Shown piece by piece: positions 1 to 11,100 of a stretch of 60,000 bases of DNA. The stretch is from Isochrysis galbana (lineage: Eukaryota; Haptophyta; Isochrysidales; Isochrysidaceae): positions 2,427,172 through 2,487,171 of the forward strand of contig CM030934.1 in the NCBI GenBank assembly GCA_018136815.1. Reading direction: 5' to 3'. The position numbers and the translations under genes were made by a program. Numbering within the stretch: position 1 is the first letter of the stretch; every line of letters begins with the position of its first letter. The notes under the pieces are model-generated. The model was not told where the DNA came from, did not search any database, and saw nothing but the letters and a program-made list of their open reading frames with translations.

Positions 1-54
1 AACTTTTGCGAGAAATTTGGGGAGGGATTTCGCAAAACTCTTACCATGCCCTAG

Positions 55-395
55 GCCCCTGTGTATTTGGTATCTAGCGGGCCTCCCCATCCGGGTGGAT
101 CGTCGAAAACGGGCACGCACCGCGCCCGGTCTCGATTTGAAGTTGAGCTTTTAAAGAGCTTTTCGGCCCTTTGCGACTTTAGCGTCTTTTGTTTGTTTTT
201 GGTTACGTTTTGTTGTGGGGACCCAAGGGGGAGGGGTCTTGGTCCTAATGGGCCCCGGATATATGTGTATGTGTTTGTTGGGGTTGTATAGGGAACGAAC
301 TTTCTCCCGAAGAAATTCCTCAAATTTTCTCAACTTTGAGATGGCCATTTTCTTACCCCTTATCCTTATATAAAAAACCCTGTTTGACCGCCCTA
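55..395 (+). repeat. Direct repeat R1, copy a
   Basis: First copy of a roughly 340-bp unit. It runs from a TGTGTATTTGGT start through the motif GGATCGTCGAAAACGGG, a TTTGCGAC..TTAGCGTCTTTT block and GTTTTGTTGTGGGGACCCA, and ends in CTGTTTGACCGCCCTA. The second copy at 636-985 keeps the same order of blocks. No coding potential is convincing. It may be a dispersed element or a local duplication. Confidence 0.7.
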
Positions 396-470
396 TATTT
401 ATATTTGGTGTCTGGCGGGGTCACTCACATCGGGATGGATCGTCGAAAACGGGCGCGCAGCGCGCCCGGC
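396..470 (+). repeat. Partial copy of R1
   Basis: A third start of the R1 unit: TATTTGGTGTCTGGCGGGG is followed by GGATGGATCGTCGAAAACGG and then CGCGCCCGG, after which similarity stops. The next 165 bases hold no recognised feature. Confidence 0.55.
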
Positions 471-635
471 ATCAGTAGTTCGACGAAGTTGGGCTCTCCG
501 GGCCTCCCTCGGAGACTCGGAGACGTTGGACGTCCAATGGGCTAATGCTAATGGGCTCCACGAATGGCGAATGGCTGATTTCAACGAGATTTCGGCGCGC
601 GGACCGCCCGATTGGCGTGACTGTCCGGGGCTGGG

Positions 636-985
636 ACCTCTGTGTATTTCGTGTCTGCCCCCCCCCCCCCCATCCGGATGGATCGTCGAGAACGGGCACG
701 CACCGCGCCCGGTCTCGATTTGAATTTGAATTTGAGCTTTTCGGCCCTTTGCGACGTTAGCGTCTTTTATTTTGTTAGTATTTGTATTTGGTATTTGATT
801 ACGTTTTGTTGTGGGGACCCACTAGCCACTAGGCCCGGGGGCCCAGGGGGGGGTCTTGGTCCTGATGGGCCCCAGGTATGTGCTTAATGGGTGTATAGGG
901 AACTTTCTACAAAAATCCTCAAATTTTCTCAACCCTGAGATGGTCCTCTTCTTACCCCCAATAAAATCCCTGTTTGACCGCCCTA
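636..985 (+). repeat. Direct repeat R1, copy b
   Basis: Second full copy of the unit at 55-395, in the same orientation, about 580 bases further on, with small indels (an extended C run, a TTTGAATTTGAA expansion, a longer spacer before GGGGTCTTGG). It ends with the same CTGTTTGACCGCCCTA block. Confidence 0.7.
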
Positions 986-1189
986 CAGCTAAAGCTAGAC
1001 GACAGCTAGAGTAGAGAGTAGAGTAGTAAATAGGTGTGTGGTGTGTAGCCCAGAATCTTGAGAGGTTTTTTTTTTCGATCCCAATCGTGCTCTCGTGCTC
1101 TCCAATAGAAAGCTCGGTTGCTCCCATGTCCATTTTTAGTACTGAACGAGAGAGGATTGACCAGAGAATACAACCTCTCTCCTGGGAAG

Positions 1190-1712
1190 GGGAAGGGGGA
1201 GAGGGGGAGGAGAAGGGGAAGGAGGGGGAGGGGGAGAAGAAGAAGGGATGGGGAGGGAGAGAAGGGGCAGGAGAGAAGGGGGAGGAGAAGGAAGAGGAGA
1301 GATGGGGAGGGGAGGAGGACGCGGAGGACAAGGGCTCGGCTCGCTCTCCTCCCCGGCCCTCGCCCTAGTTTAATCCCTCTTCTCCTTCTTCTTTTCTCTC
1401 TCCCCGCCCCCTCTTCCCTCTCTTCTCCCACTCTCTTCTCCCCCATCTCTCTCTCCTCTCTCTCTCCTCTATCCTCTCTCCTCTTCCTTTCTCTGTGCAT
1501 TCTCGCCGATTCTCCGCCTTCTCTGCCTTCTCTCTCCCTTCCCTCTCTTCTCTCTCTTCTCTCTCTTCTCTCTCTTCTCTCTCTTCTCTCCTTCCCTCTC
1601 TTCCCTCTCTTCCCTCGCTTCCCTCTCTTCCCTCTCCCTTCTCTCTTCTCTCTCTTCTCTCTCTTCTCTCCCTTCTCTCCCTTCTCTCTCTTCTCTCTCT
1701 TCTCTCTCTCGC
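1190..1712. repeat. Purine tract switching to pyrimidine microsatellite
   Basis: 1190-1335 is almost pure purine (GGGGGAGGAGAAGG-like). After a short GC-rich bridge the same strand becomes almost pure pyrimidine (TCTCT and TCTCTTC units) to 1712. The tract lies just upstream of the deubiquitinase gene. Long predicted proteins here are only repeats of Ser/Leu/Pro or Arg/Gly/Glu and are not genes. Confidence 0.85.
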
Positions 1713-1811
1713 CTACGAGCGGCCAAAGGGCGGCAACAGAACCGGGAGGAGGGAGAGGGGGAGGAGGAGGGGGAGAAGGCGTGGCAGGGTGTGGTGGGGG
1801 GAATTGGGCAA

Positions 1812-3435
1812 ATGGGTTGGCTTCCGCTCGAGTCGAATCCGGAGGTCCTCAACCCGTTTGTCCACCGGCTCGGCTTGCCTGCCGAGTGGGGCTTTGCAGA
1901 TGTCTTTGGGCTTGATCCAGAGCTCCTCTGCATGGTGTGCAAGACACCCTCCTCCCCCCTTCCCTGCTGCCCTTTCTCCCCTCCCCCTTCTTCTCCCCCT
2001 TCCTCTCCCCCTTCTCCTCCCCGTTCGCCTTCCCGTTCTCCTCCCCCTTCTCTTCCCCCTTCTCCTCCCCTTCCTTCCCCTTCTCTCCTCCCTCTTCTCC
2101 TCCCCCTTCTCCCCGCCCCCCCTCCCCCCTTCTCCTCTCCTCCCTCTACTTCTCCCCCTTGTCCTCCGCGTCCTCCTCCCCTCCCCATCTCCCCTCCCCC
2201 TTCTCCTCCCGCTTCTCCTCCCCCTTCTCTCCTGCCCCTTCTCTCCCTCCCCATCCTCTCCTCCCCCTTCCCCTTCTCCTCCCCCTCCCCCTTCTCCCCC
2301 TTCTTTCCCCTTCTCCTCCCCCTTCCCCTCCCCCTTCTCCTCCCCCTTCTCCTCCCCCTTCTCCCCCTTCTCCTTCCCCTCCCACTCCCCCCTCCCTTTC
2401 TCCCCTTCTTTATGTGCAAACCAGAACCCCGCATGCCGCCAAACCCTCGGCTTGATGGCCCTCTCACTCACTCGTTCGCAGGTGCCGCAGCCGTGCGTCG
2501 CTGTCTGCTTGCTCTTCCCCTCCGCCAAGATCACGGGGCCGCGGCGGGCCGAGCTGCGCGAGAAGCGCAAGTTCACAGCTGTCGAGGCGCCTCCTAGTCT
2601 CTTCTTCCTCCAACAGCATGACGGCATTGGGAACGCATGCGGGACGATTGCATGCCTTCATGCTGTGACTGCGGGCGCGGCGTCTGGCGCCTTTGCCCTG
2701 GGCGACGGAGTGCTCAAGGATTTCCTGGAGGAAAATAAGGGACGTAGCGCCCCCGAGCGTGGATGGGAGCTTACCAGGATTGAGGAGCTGCAGCAGATGT
2801 CGGACGCCACGGCCGCCGCGGGGCAGACTGAGGGGGCCGGGACAGACGACGCCATGGACTCGCATTTCATTGCCTTTGTCCAGCATGACGGTGCGTCCTG
2901 GCACCAGCTGGCAGTCTGCCGTGTGATCGCGTTGGGCAGGATTGAGTATTCACCGACGCGCTCCTACACCACGCTTCCAAAGGAGCGAAAGAGCGATAAC
3001 TCGCTCTCCCCACCATCCCGGTAGAAATCCTGTCGGGACGGCATGCATCAATGCCTTGGTCACCGCGACACTAGCTTGGCATTCATGCATCGCGCTCCTT
3101 TGCCCATCTTGTGCGGCAGGGATGCTGTGGGAGCTCGACGGTCGCACTACAGACGAAGCGGGAATTGCATTTCCCGTCTGTCATGGCCCGACGACAGCGG
3201 AAACATTCCTCCCTGATGCGGCCAAGGTATGAGCGGTGTGCACAAGTCGCATTGGTTGCACGATATGCGTGAGCTTGCGTACGCACCTCTTTGCAAAATG
3301 TGCCCCGTGATCGAGTATACAGCTTCACCGCTCATCGTGTTATATGCATGGTGGCAGATCATTCGTGAGGAGTTCATGGCTCGCGACCCCGAAAACGTCA
3401 ACTTCAATGTGACGGCGTTGTGTTTACAAGACTGA
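1812..3435 (+). CDS. Ubiquitin C-terminal hydrolase, UCH-L3 type (peptidase C12)
   Basis: Cysteine protease that removes small adducts from the C-terminus of ubiquitin. Four exons: 1812-1934, 2482-2890, 3120-3226, 3358-3435, all GT-AG. They join in phase into 717 nt, 238 residues, close to the 230 of animal UCH-L3. The first exon reads [16 protein letters not shown] and GLDPELLCM, the standard N-terminus of the family. The triad is visible: nucleophile in GNACGT (Cys94), His in SHFIAF (His169), Asp in WELDGR (Asp184). The last exon gives EEFMARDP, matching the family tail. The oxyanion Gln (Gln86, in FLQQHD) sits eight residues before the Cys; in human UCH-L3 I recall six, so there is a small local insertion. 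Intron 1 is filled with a pyrimidine minisatellite. The start is the ATG before GWLPLE. Confidence 0.9.
1940..2405. repeat. Pyrimidine minisatellite inside intron 1
   Basis: Degenerate CCCCTTCTCCTCC-like units fill nearly all of the 547-bp first intron of the deubiquitinase gene. The tract ends about 75 bases before the acceptor. Its pyrimidine strand is the transcribed-RNA sense, as in an extended polypyrimidine tract. Confidence 0.85.
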
Positions 3436-5203
3436 TTGTGCACTTGTGCGCTCCTTTCTTCTTTCGAGAGTCCCATCCGGGTTTTCCCCGAAGGTGGTGT
3501 GGTGGGCTGGATGGAGCTGTGGCTGTGGTACGGCTGGGTGTGAGTGGGAGATGGGATGTAACATGGGATGTATGGCTCACTTGGAGCGCGGAGGGCGAGC
3601 GATGTGGGAGCGGGGGGGCACACGGGGACGGGGCTGAGGCCATGGGCGCACACTCAGCCGGCACGGAGCACCGTAGTACACGGACGGAGACGGGGAGCAG
3701 ACGGGAGGAGCACGGAGGGCACTCGGGCGATGCTGCTGAGCGTATACGGGACACCGAGGGAGAATTCACGCGGGGGGGGGCGGGGGGGACACGCGGGAAA
3801 AGAAGCAGACGGAAAGGGGTCGGAAATTCAAGGAAGCACTCGGGGGGGAGACGGGAAAGGAGAGGGGGGAGAGAACTTTTGCGGGGGGGCCGGGGACGGG
3901 GGTAGCGTAGAGAAACAGTGGAGACCCTCCCGGCCCGGGCCCGGAGCGGCGACCCTTGAAGGATACCGGAAGGGGGGGCGCTGGGGCGGGTCTTCGGCCG
4001 GACGAATCTTCGGGGGACCCCGGCGGGCGGGCGGAGGAGACAGGTCCTCTCGAGCGGGTAGGGGACGGACGCCCCCTACCCGCAACACGAGGAGTACACT
4101 TTTCCTCTACAGTCCACCGCAAGGCACAAGGCATTCTTTCAAAGACGGTCAATCATTTCTTGTGTAAGCGTTTGCTTCTCAACACCTCGGGCTGTTAGTT
4201 TCATTGTTTATGGTGTGCACAATGCTATCATTCATCGATGAGTCAGAAAAGAATGTTTCGCATTATCCGCGGGTTAAATGATAGCAGATGGCATTATTGG
4301 CACTGAAATTGCGCATAGCGAACATACATACCTACTGATTGCGCACTGCCCACTTGAACATCGACGAAGCTCGCCTCTTTGCGTACGCGAGCGTCTCATA
4401 AGTTCCCACGTTGCACTGCGAACATCCCTCACCATGAAGTAAGGCCGGGTGAAAGACCACTGCCACCACAACCACAACCAGTGCAACTACTGTTGTGTTG
4501 CCTTTGTGGGCCCTTTCATGTGTATGTGTCCGCGAGGACTCGAGTTGCAACACTAGCCCCATCACTTGTTCCTCCTTGTCCCTATATGCCACGGTGACGT
4601 GCGGCTCCTCATGTCTCTTGGAGTGTCGAGGTCGGTATGCAAGCCATTCGGTTCAGTACTTGTCGAGAACAAATGAGAAACTGCGCATAGATTAGCAGAT
4701 TAGCCACCGTGCGGCTCAAGAGGAAAACGTCCTAGAAGGCCTCTTTGTCACCTCTATTGGTGTAAGTGTGCGTCTACAGCACTTGCTTCAACTTCCCCAA
4801 GTGCCCTTCGTCATGCATGCCGTGAGCTCCTCTCCTCACCAGGAACTACTTATGTGCTCGGCTACTCCGCTGCCGATCCGACGGGAAGCCGCGACGCGCT
4901 GGCCGAATAATTTTTCCAGCAAATTTGGGCCATCAACGCTATGCCTTTGAGGTCAAATTGTTGGAACACCGTGGCTAGAGTGGCATCGGATGAGGAGAAG
5001 TGGCAAAGCCATTTTCGCGGTGGCAGTGAGCAGGAGCGCAAGCATCCATGACGACGATCGGGGTCTCGGGTAACCAAGCTGCTCATGGAAAGCGAAAAGG
5101 GGAAGGTGGCTCGATCCTCTAAGGAGCCGCCAACGTTTGAAATCTGGCAACCCATTGTGAGCTGAGAGCTGGATGCAACTCACCGGAAAGTACCCCCGTC
5201 CTG
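3436..5203. other. Intergenic, no gene recognised
   Basis: Holds a purine/G-rich stretch at about 3590-4080 with many G runs, then unique DNA of mixed composition. Short open frames exist on both strands, but none has recognisable motifs or consistent exon structure. It could hide part of a gene or the 3' regions of the flanking convergent genes. Confidence 0.5.
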
Positions 5204-5764
5204 CTAGCCTGACGCTACACTGTGTAGCACTACGAGCCCAACAGCGGCTGAAACGAAAAGAGCCACCCCTAAAATCTTCATCTTGCTCCATCGGAACGAA
5301 GTGGTCTTTCTCTTACGGTACTTCAGCTCTCCGTCCTCTGAATATGGCCCGAGGACGCCCGGGCTCGTCCCAATCTCCACTCGGCACTCTTCCACGCTGG
5401 CTGAGGGTCCTCCAGGTGTCTGCGCCGCCGCCTGCGCAGCAGCCACCGGCCTGCGCGATGCGGCGGCAGCTCCGGCGGAGGAGGAGGTGGGCATCTCTGT
5501 GGCAGCGGCAGCAGCGAACGAGATCTGCAGCGTCGCGCTCTCGTCCGCCTCTAGGAGCTTGTCCATCGAGTCGATCGTGTTTGCCGCCTCGTCACGAAGC
5601 TGCACTAAATGTCCTGGCGGCAGTCCGAGCCGCGCGCGTACGCGAGAGAGGAAGCCGTCCCACTGGACGCCCTCAACAAGCGGCACAACCGCCTTGCGGC
5701 CAGTCCCTGCCTCCTGCAGGAAGACAAGCTTGAGGATGCCTTCCTCCTCGAGCTCGGACGGCAT
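5204..5764 (-). CDS. Tail-anchored protein with ubiquitin-fold-like N-terminus
   Basis: 186 residues, single exon, ATG start. Residues about 10-85 have a beta-grasp-like pattern (LKLVFLQEAG, a Trp-containing FLSRVRARLGL helix, then LVQLRDEA and TLQISF), resembling ubiquitin-like or PB1-like domains that bind partner proteins. Residues 90-150 are an Ala/Ser/Pro-rich linker. Residues about 158-182 form one hydrophobic segment (ILGVALFVSAAVGLVVLHSV) followed by only a few residues, the layout of a tail-anchored protein facing the cytosol. A basic KYRKRK patch precedes the anchor. I do not recognise the family; the domain call is by pattern only. Upstream on the coding strand is a pyrimidine-rich stretch (5775-5865) that may be 5' UTR. 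Confidence 0.6.
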   Translation of the reverse strand: MPSELEEEGILKLVFLQEAGTGRKAVVPLVEGVQWDGFLSRVRARLGLPPGHLVQLRDEAANTIDSMDKLLEADESATLQISFAAAAATEMPTSSSAGAAAASRRPVAAAQAAAQTPGGPSASVEECRVEIGTSPGVLGPYSEDGELKYRKRKTTSFRWSKMKILGVALFVSAAVGLVVLHSVASG

Positions 5765-6416
5765 ACGTGCAAGAAGGAGTGCAAAGAGAGAGGGAGGGCG
5801 GCGAAGGAGGAGGAGAGGCGGTGGGGGGAGGGGGAGGGGAAGAGGGAGGGGGAAAGAGACTCACGCCGCGCCACCGGCGCCGTCGGAGTGCCCGCGCTCG
5901 CTCTCTAGGGCACCTGGTTTTTCTTTTTTCTCCCCTTCCTTGTGACTTTTACGTTCTAAGTCCATCTTGTGGGGGTCTTGTCAGAGTTTTCTGGTTGTCC
6001 TAGTTGAATCCTAGTCCTGAGGGACCATGCCTCAACGGCAATGGAGACCCTCCCCCGCGATGAGGGTGTGCGCGGCTGGTGCATGGCTCGTCGGGTGTAT
6101 GTGGCTAGGGATAGGAATGCTAGCCAACAAGACAAGAAAAAAAATCTTAAAAACTAGCCGCTACTTGCACGGCACGAGGCAGATTGCTGGGGCTACTCCC
6201 GACTACCCTCCCTTTCTTACCACTCCCCCTTTCCCTTCCCCCCGATTCCTTCTCTGGAAGACCGGGGGAGGGGAGGCCGCGCACGCTGCTTCGACCAGGG
6301 GCGTGAGATAGGGGGGGTAAAGAGTAAGAGTGTATGATGTCCCTATTCGGGCGTCCTTTCTGACCCCTCAGGGGTCGGCAATCGATATGTGCCTTCTTCG
6401 TCTTAGCCTGAGCGGA

Positions 6417-6750
6417 CTATATTATGTTCCTGATGCCGAGCTCTGTCGCCGCTTGCGCCAGTGCTCCCGAGATCTCCAAGTTGAAGTCTTTGTCGATTGC
6501 GTACAGGGGGGTGATCATCTTTCGCAAATGCTTGTGCTGCTCGGGGCGTGTAGCCCAAGTCGCTCTCTCTGAGTCTTCAGGCGTTGGAAGAAACCCACTT
6601 TCGCCTTGACTAGCAAGTGATATCTCGAGAGGATGGCTCTTAGGGTTGCTTTCACCGATCTGGCTTCTGCATTTCCGTAGTGGATGTTGTAGAAGTCCGT
6701 TAGTATGTACCTCCAGGCCAGGATACCTAGGTACCTCGAGGAAGGATGTG
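6417..6750 (-). pseudogene. LINE C-terminal fragment
   Basis: On the minus strand LAWRYILTDFY is followed by a basic helix (RAILSRYHLLVKAK) and, after a frameshift, by a tail ending ATELGIRNII. Each block matches in order the C-terminus of the long LINE ORF at 35780-39886 (LAWRYILTDFY, ILTRYTALVKAA, ATQKLEIEHIL). No upstream LINE domains are attached, so this is a broken 3' piece. Upstream sequence is unrelated. Confidence 0.8.
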
Positions 6751-6869
6751 ACCGACGGCCGACCAACGTCAACAACGTAGGTGGCGGCGATAGATGCGTG
6801 TTCACGGTCTGAACGCGTCCGATCCGCCGCATCTAACATCTCAAGTTTATAATCACCGTGTGCTGGCCG

Positions 6870-7000
6870 GCTGCGCGGTTGGCCCTCTGCATGTGGCTGC
6901 GTGTGGGCCTGCGTGTGGTTTTGTGAATTTGCGTGCATCTACGTGGGGGCTCGTGGATCTGCGTGTGGCTTCGTGTATCTGCGTGTGGGGGGGCTGTGAG
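6870..7000. repeat. GT-rich degenerate minisatellite
   Basis: Repeats of a GCGTGTGG(C/T)TT(C/T)GTG-like unit, for example CTGCGTGTGGGCCTGCGTGT and CTGCGTGTGGCTTCGTGTAT. No gene is evident between here and 8104 apart from short frames without motifs. Confidence 0.6.
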
Positions 7001-7450
7001 TTGGTGGGGCAGTGTGCGCCTCGGGGGGGCCTGACGGCCCTGTGGGGATGTGACTCTGGTCCGTGGTCCGTCCGGGTCGGTTTCGAATCCGGGCTGGGTC
7101 TGTGGAAAAAAAATCAGCGGGAGATTTGATCCCTCTCTCGAGGGGGCAGATTCTGTTTGGGCTCCTGCATATGGGGGGTGGATGTGTGGGGCACTTTTGG
7201 GTCCCCATGTGGGGCATATATAGTACTGTGCATGTCGGTCCGAACTGTGCATATGAGCCCACGTTATCACCGCCTATTACTATTATCTATTCATCGGAAG
7301 GGGGGGGGGGGGTGCTAGATGGCGGGTTGTGGGAGGGCTCTCTGACTAGCCGCCTCGAGCGGCGTGGGGCGTCCCAGGTGGGGCGCAGTGGCGAGGGTCG
7401 CTTAGCGCTTGGGACTCGGGAGCGGTCGCGGCACGCTCCATGCAGCCATT

Positions 7451-7481
7451 AAGGTGCGGGCCATTAGAAGTCCCGCACCTT
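7451..7481. other. Perfect 10-bp stem-loop
   Basis: AAGGTGCGGG at 7451-7460 pairs perfectly with CCCGCACCTT at 7472-7481 across an 11-base loop. The TCCCGCACCT arm recurs near 45738. Function unknown; it may be the end of a small repeat. The flanking 7482-8104 shows no convincing gene. Confidence 0.5.
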
Positions 7482-8104
7482 TTGGTCAAATTATAACAAT
7501 AGTTTTGAGCCGCAACCAACAACCCACTATATCATATATACATAGAGTAAGTTGCAGTCTCACTCTACTGAAGGGCTTGTGCACGACAGCCCCCCCAAAT
7601 CCGCTTCACTTGCCGCGCCCAGCGACGATCGTGGCCCTTCCTCGTCTTCCTCAAACCACAGGGCACAGCGCGAGCTTCGTCTTCGTCACATGCGACAGCT
7701 ATGCGCTTTCTGCTTGTGAAACCTGCGTGTCCTTGTCGCACCGCGCCCAGGTAAGAGTTTTCTTAAATTTACAAAATCTTGCATGCACTTGCTCGTACAC
7801 TGTTCCCAATAGCAATAGCTCTACGGAGCATCAACAGCTGCGGCTACATATGCGTATAGCTAGGGCGGGCAGCACCAGCACGGAGACGGAGAGGGCAGCA
7901 TAGAGCATAGGCTCACGCGAGGTTTAGCCAGCAACGGCTTCGGGCGTCTTGCGCCACTCATTCGCTCGGGCGCCCCGGCTAGGTGGGTAGGCCAGCTCCT
8001 GCCTGATCAATAGTCTGAATCCTTCCCCGCGACTCCGTAGCGAAATGATGCTGAAGGTGCCTCCATGGTCTCCAATGTCGGCCTCGCGTCAAAAATTCTT
8101 CCGG

Positions 8105-11100
8105 TCATGTGATAGCGGTGGCGGCATCGCTCTCTCCACGCCACTCGGAGCAGATTCTCGCGAGCTGCGAGGCGTCGCGGCTAGCTTTGCGTCGCTGCGC
8201 CTCCATCGCCTTGAGCACAACGCGCGCCTCCTCCTCCGCCGCGCGCGCCGCCTCGCGCGCCCGCGCTGCCTCCTCACGAGCACGGCCCGCCTCCGCCTCG
8301 GCAGCGGCCGCCCTCTCAGCCGCCGCGCTGCGCTCGGCCCTGGCAGCGGTGGCGGCTTCCTCGGCGTCGCGGCGCGCGCGCTCGGCGGCGTCAATGCGCG
8401 CGCTAGCCCTGTCGTCTGCTGCCTCGGCGCGAGCGGCCGCCTTAGCCTCGGCCGCCTGCGCACGCAAGAGTGCGGCTGCCGCTTCGGCCGCCTGCTGTTC
8501 GGCCTTAGCAGCCATCGCACGCTCCTTCTCACCGAAGAGCGCCTTGACCGACTCGACCTCCTGCGAGACGAAGCGGAGCATGCTGTCGCGCTCGGCCGCC
8601 GTCTCGCGAGCCTTGACTGCCTCACTGACGGCGGCCTCGCGCGCCTCCTCAAGCTCGTCGAGAGCCTCCTCGAGCCTTGAGATGGTCTGGTCTCGGGCGC
8701 GCAGGGCGTCGCGGAGCCCGGCCAGCTCGGCGCCCTCACGCTGGCTCACCTCGCTCGCGGCCGCAAGCTTACGCGCGCGCTCCGCCTCGGCTGACGCCGT
8801 CGCTCGTGCCTGGGCCAGTTGCGCGGAGAGATCATTAAGGAGCACGTCCTTCACCTTTATGGCGTCGCTGTGAGCGCGCTCGACCTCCGCCTTGGCACTC
8901 GCTGCGGCGGCGCCTGCCGCCTCAGCCGCCTGCACCGCCTCGGCCGCGGCGAGCTGCTCGCGAGTGACCGCCGCACGCAGCGCCGCCAGCTCCGCAGCGT
9001 GGGCCTTACCCGCCTGGCGGACTGCCTCGGCCCGGTCAAGTTCTGCCTGCTCCACGCGTTGCTTCCACACCGCCACCTCACGCTCGGCATGGCGCCGCTT
9101 CTCTTCGCTCGACGCGCGGCGCGCCTGCTGTTCGCGCAGCAGTTCGGCCATCTCCTGCGCTGCCCCGCGCGCCGCCACCTCACGCTTTGTCATCTCAACC
9201 AACTGAAGTCGGAGCTCGCGCAACCCAGCTGTGAGCTTGGCGTCTGCCTCCGCTGCAACTGCCGCCGTGCGCCGCGACTCAGCCTCGGCCGCCGCATTTT
9301 CGACTGCGCGCACCCGGTGCAACAGCGCATCCTCGCGTGTTGCCGCCTCCGCAAGGGCGGCGGCGGCGGCGGCGGCCTGTGCCCGTGTCGATTCCTCGAG
9401 CTCGGACAGTGCGCGCCGAAGCGAGGCGCGTTCAGCCTCCTGAAGTTGTCGCATGGAACGCTCCTGTTCGAGCGCAGCCACTGCGTTGGCTGTTGCTGCT
9501 CTCTGGCGCGCGAGCTCCTCGTCGCTCGCCTGGAGCTGGGTGCGAAGCGCGGCGAGCTCCTGCGCGGAGCGCGCGGCTACCGCCTCGGCCTCCTCCTGTC
9601 TTCGTGCGGCCTCCGACGCCGCAGCGCGCACGGCCTCGCCCAACCGCTGCGACGAAAGTTGGCCAAGGGAGCCAAGCGCTTCCCTGGCCTGCGCCTCTCG
9701 GTGCGCCGCTAGGTGCGCCGCGCGCGCCGCCCGGTCGAGCTCGCGCTGCGTAGAAGCTAGCTCTTCCTCAAGCGCCGCCACCTCTCGCTTTCCCACCTCA
9801 ACTCGCTTTCGTGCCTCGTCCGCAGCCGCCTGGGCGCGCCGCTCGGCGGCGTCGCGCAGGCGCAATGCCTCCTGGGCCGCCATCTGCGCCTTATCGAGCC
9901 CCTCACGCAGCAAGGCGGCTGCGTCGGCCGCTCGGGCCGCATCCTGTCGGGCGGCGTCGGCGAAGGCCTCCGCGGCGGCGATCGCTTCGACACTACATTT
10001 TTGTTCAGCAGCGAGGCGCGCCGCCTCCGCCTCTGTGTGCGCTAGCAGCGAGCGGAGCTGCTTGAGCTCGGCCTGGACATCGGCACCTCCTTTGTCCGCC
10101 TTGCCGCCGTCGCTGTCCTCTTGTGCGCGCTCGGATCGCCGCGTTTGGCTTCGATCGGCGCGGTCTCCCTCGCCAGCCCTCCCTTTGGCGTCGGTAGCCG
10201 CAATCTTGACCTCGCTCTTGCGCCGACCAATCGTCTGCGCATTGCGGCGGGTCGCTCGTGCGATGGTCGGCTCCAGCGCGCTTGTGCTGCACCTGCCGTT
10301 GTCGTTGCCGCTGTCCCTCTGTTCGTCGTCGCCGCTCCCCTCGCCACGCTCGTCGACGTCGCTTAGCACCTCGCGCTCCCGGTCGCCGTCGGCGTGTTGC
10401 GGCTTTCCGTGATTCCCTGGATCGGAGGCCATTGCACTGCTCGAGCATCGGGGTCTCACTGCGCCTGCTGCGCCGTCGCTTGCACTATGCCGCTTCTCCG
10501 TCCAACAACGGCCCCCCCTATCCTCCGCCTCTCTCCGCCGCTGCATCATCGCCTCGACCGCCTGCAGTCCCAGCGTCGTCTCGAGCCTCTCAAGTCTCAG
10601 CTCGCATGAGAGGGCGCTAAGCACGTCACCGGCGCTCACGCCCCCGGATGCGCCTGCAGACGGACCGACGCTTGTTGCGGCAGCCAATTCAGACGTGTCA
10701 AACACGTCGGACGTGCTGCCTATTACGTCGGCGGCGATATCGGCCCACGCGCCGCCCGCAGCGCTGGTTCCAGCCCCTGACGTAGCGGCACGCGGCCCGT
10801 GCGCCGCGCGGCCCATGCCCCTCCTCGCCGACAGCGCGTCGATGTGCGGAGTCGAGAGGTGGCGGCGAGGGTCGCCGCTCGCCTCGTGGGTGTGCTCTGT
10901 CTGCTGCGCCTGCGCACCGCGCGCCACCCGCTGCGGCGGTGCGGCGGGCGGCAGTGGTGCGAATGGCTGCGGCGCGCGCGCCGCCGGCTGATGCGACGGA
11001 TAGGGTTGCGGTGCGGACGCGGGCCTCGCGGCGCCAGCTCGCGCCGGCCAAGCCTGCCAGTCGGCGTGGCCCGCCTCTAGCTCCGAGTTTCGCGGGAATG

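Noticed and set aside
1469-3024. Long open frames of 330-509 codons on both strands across 1469-3024
   Set aside because: They are translations of purine/pyrimidine repeats running through intron 1 of the deubiquitinase. Only the short UCH exons inside carry family motifs.
8819-10412. Plus-strand frames of about 300 codons opposite the LRRCC1-like gene
   Set aside because: Antisense shadows of an Ala/Glu/Arg-rich coiled coil, giving Ser/Ala/Arg-only proteins without domains.
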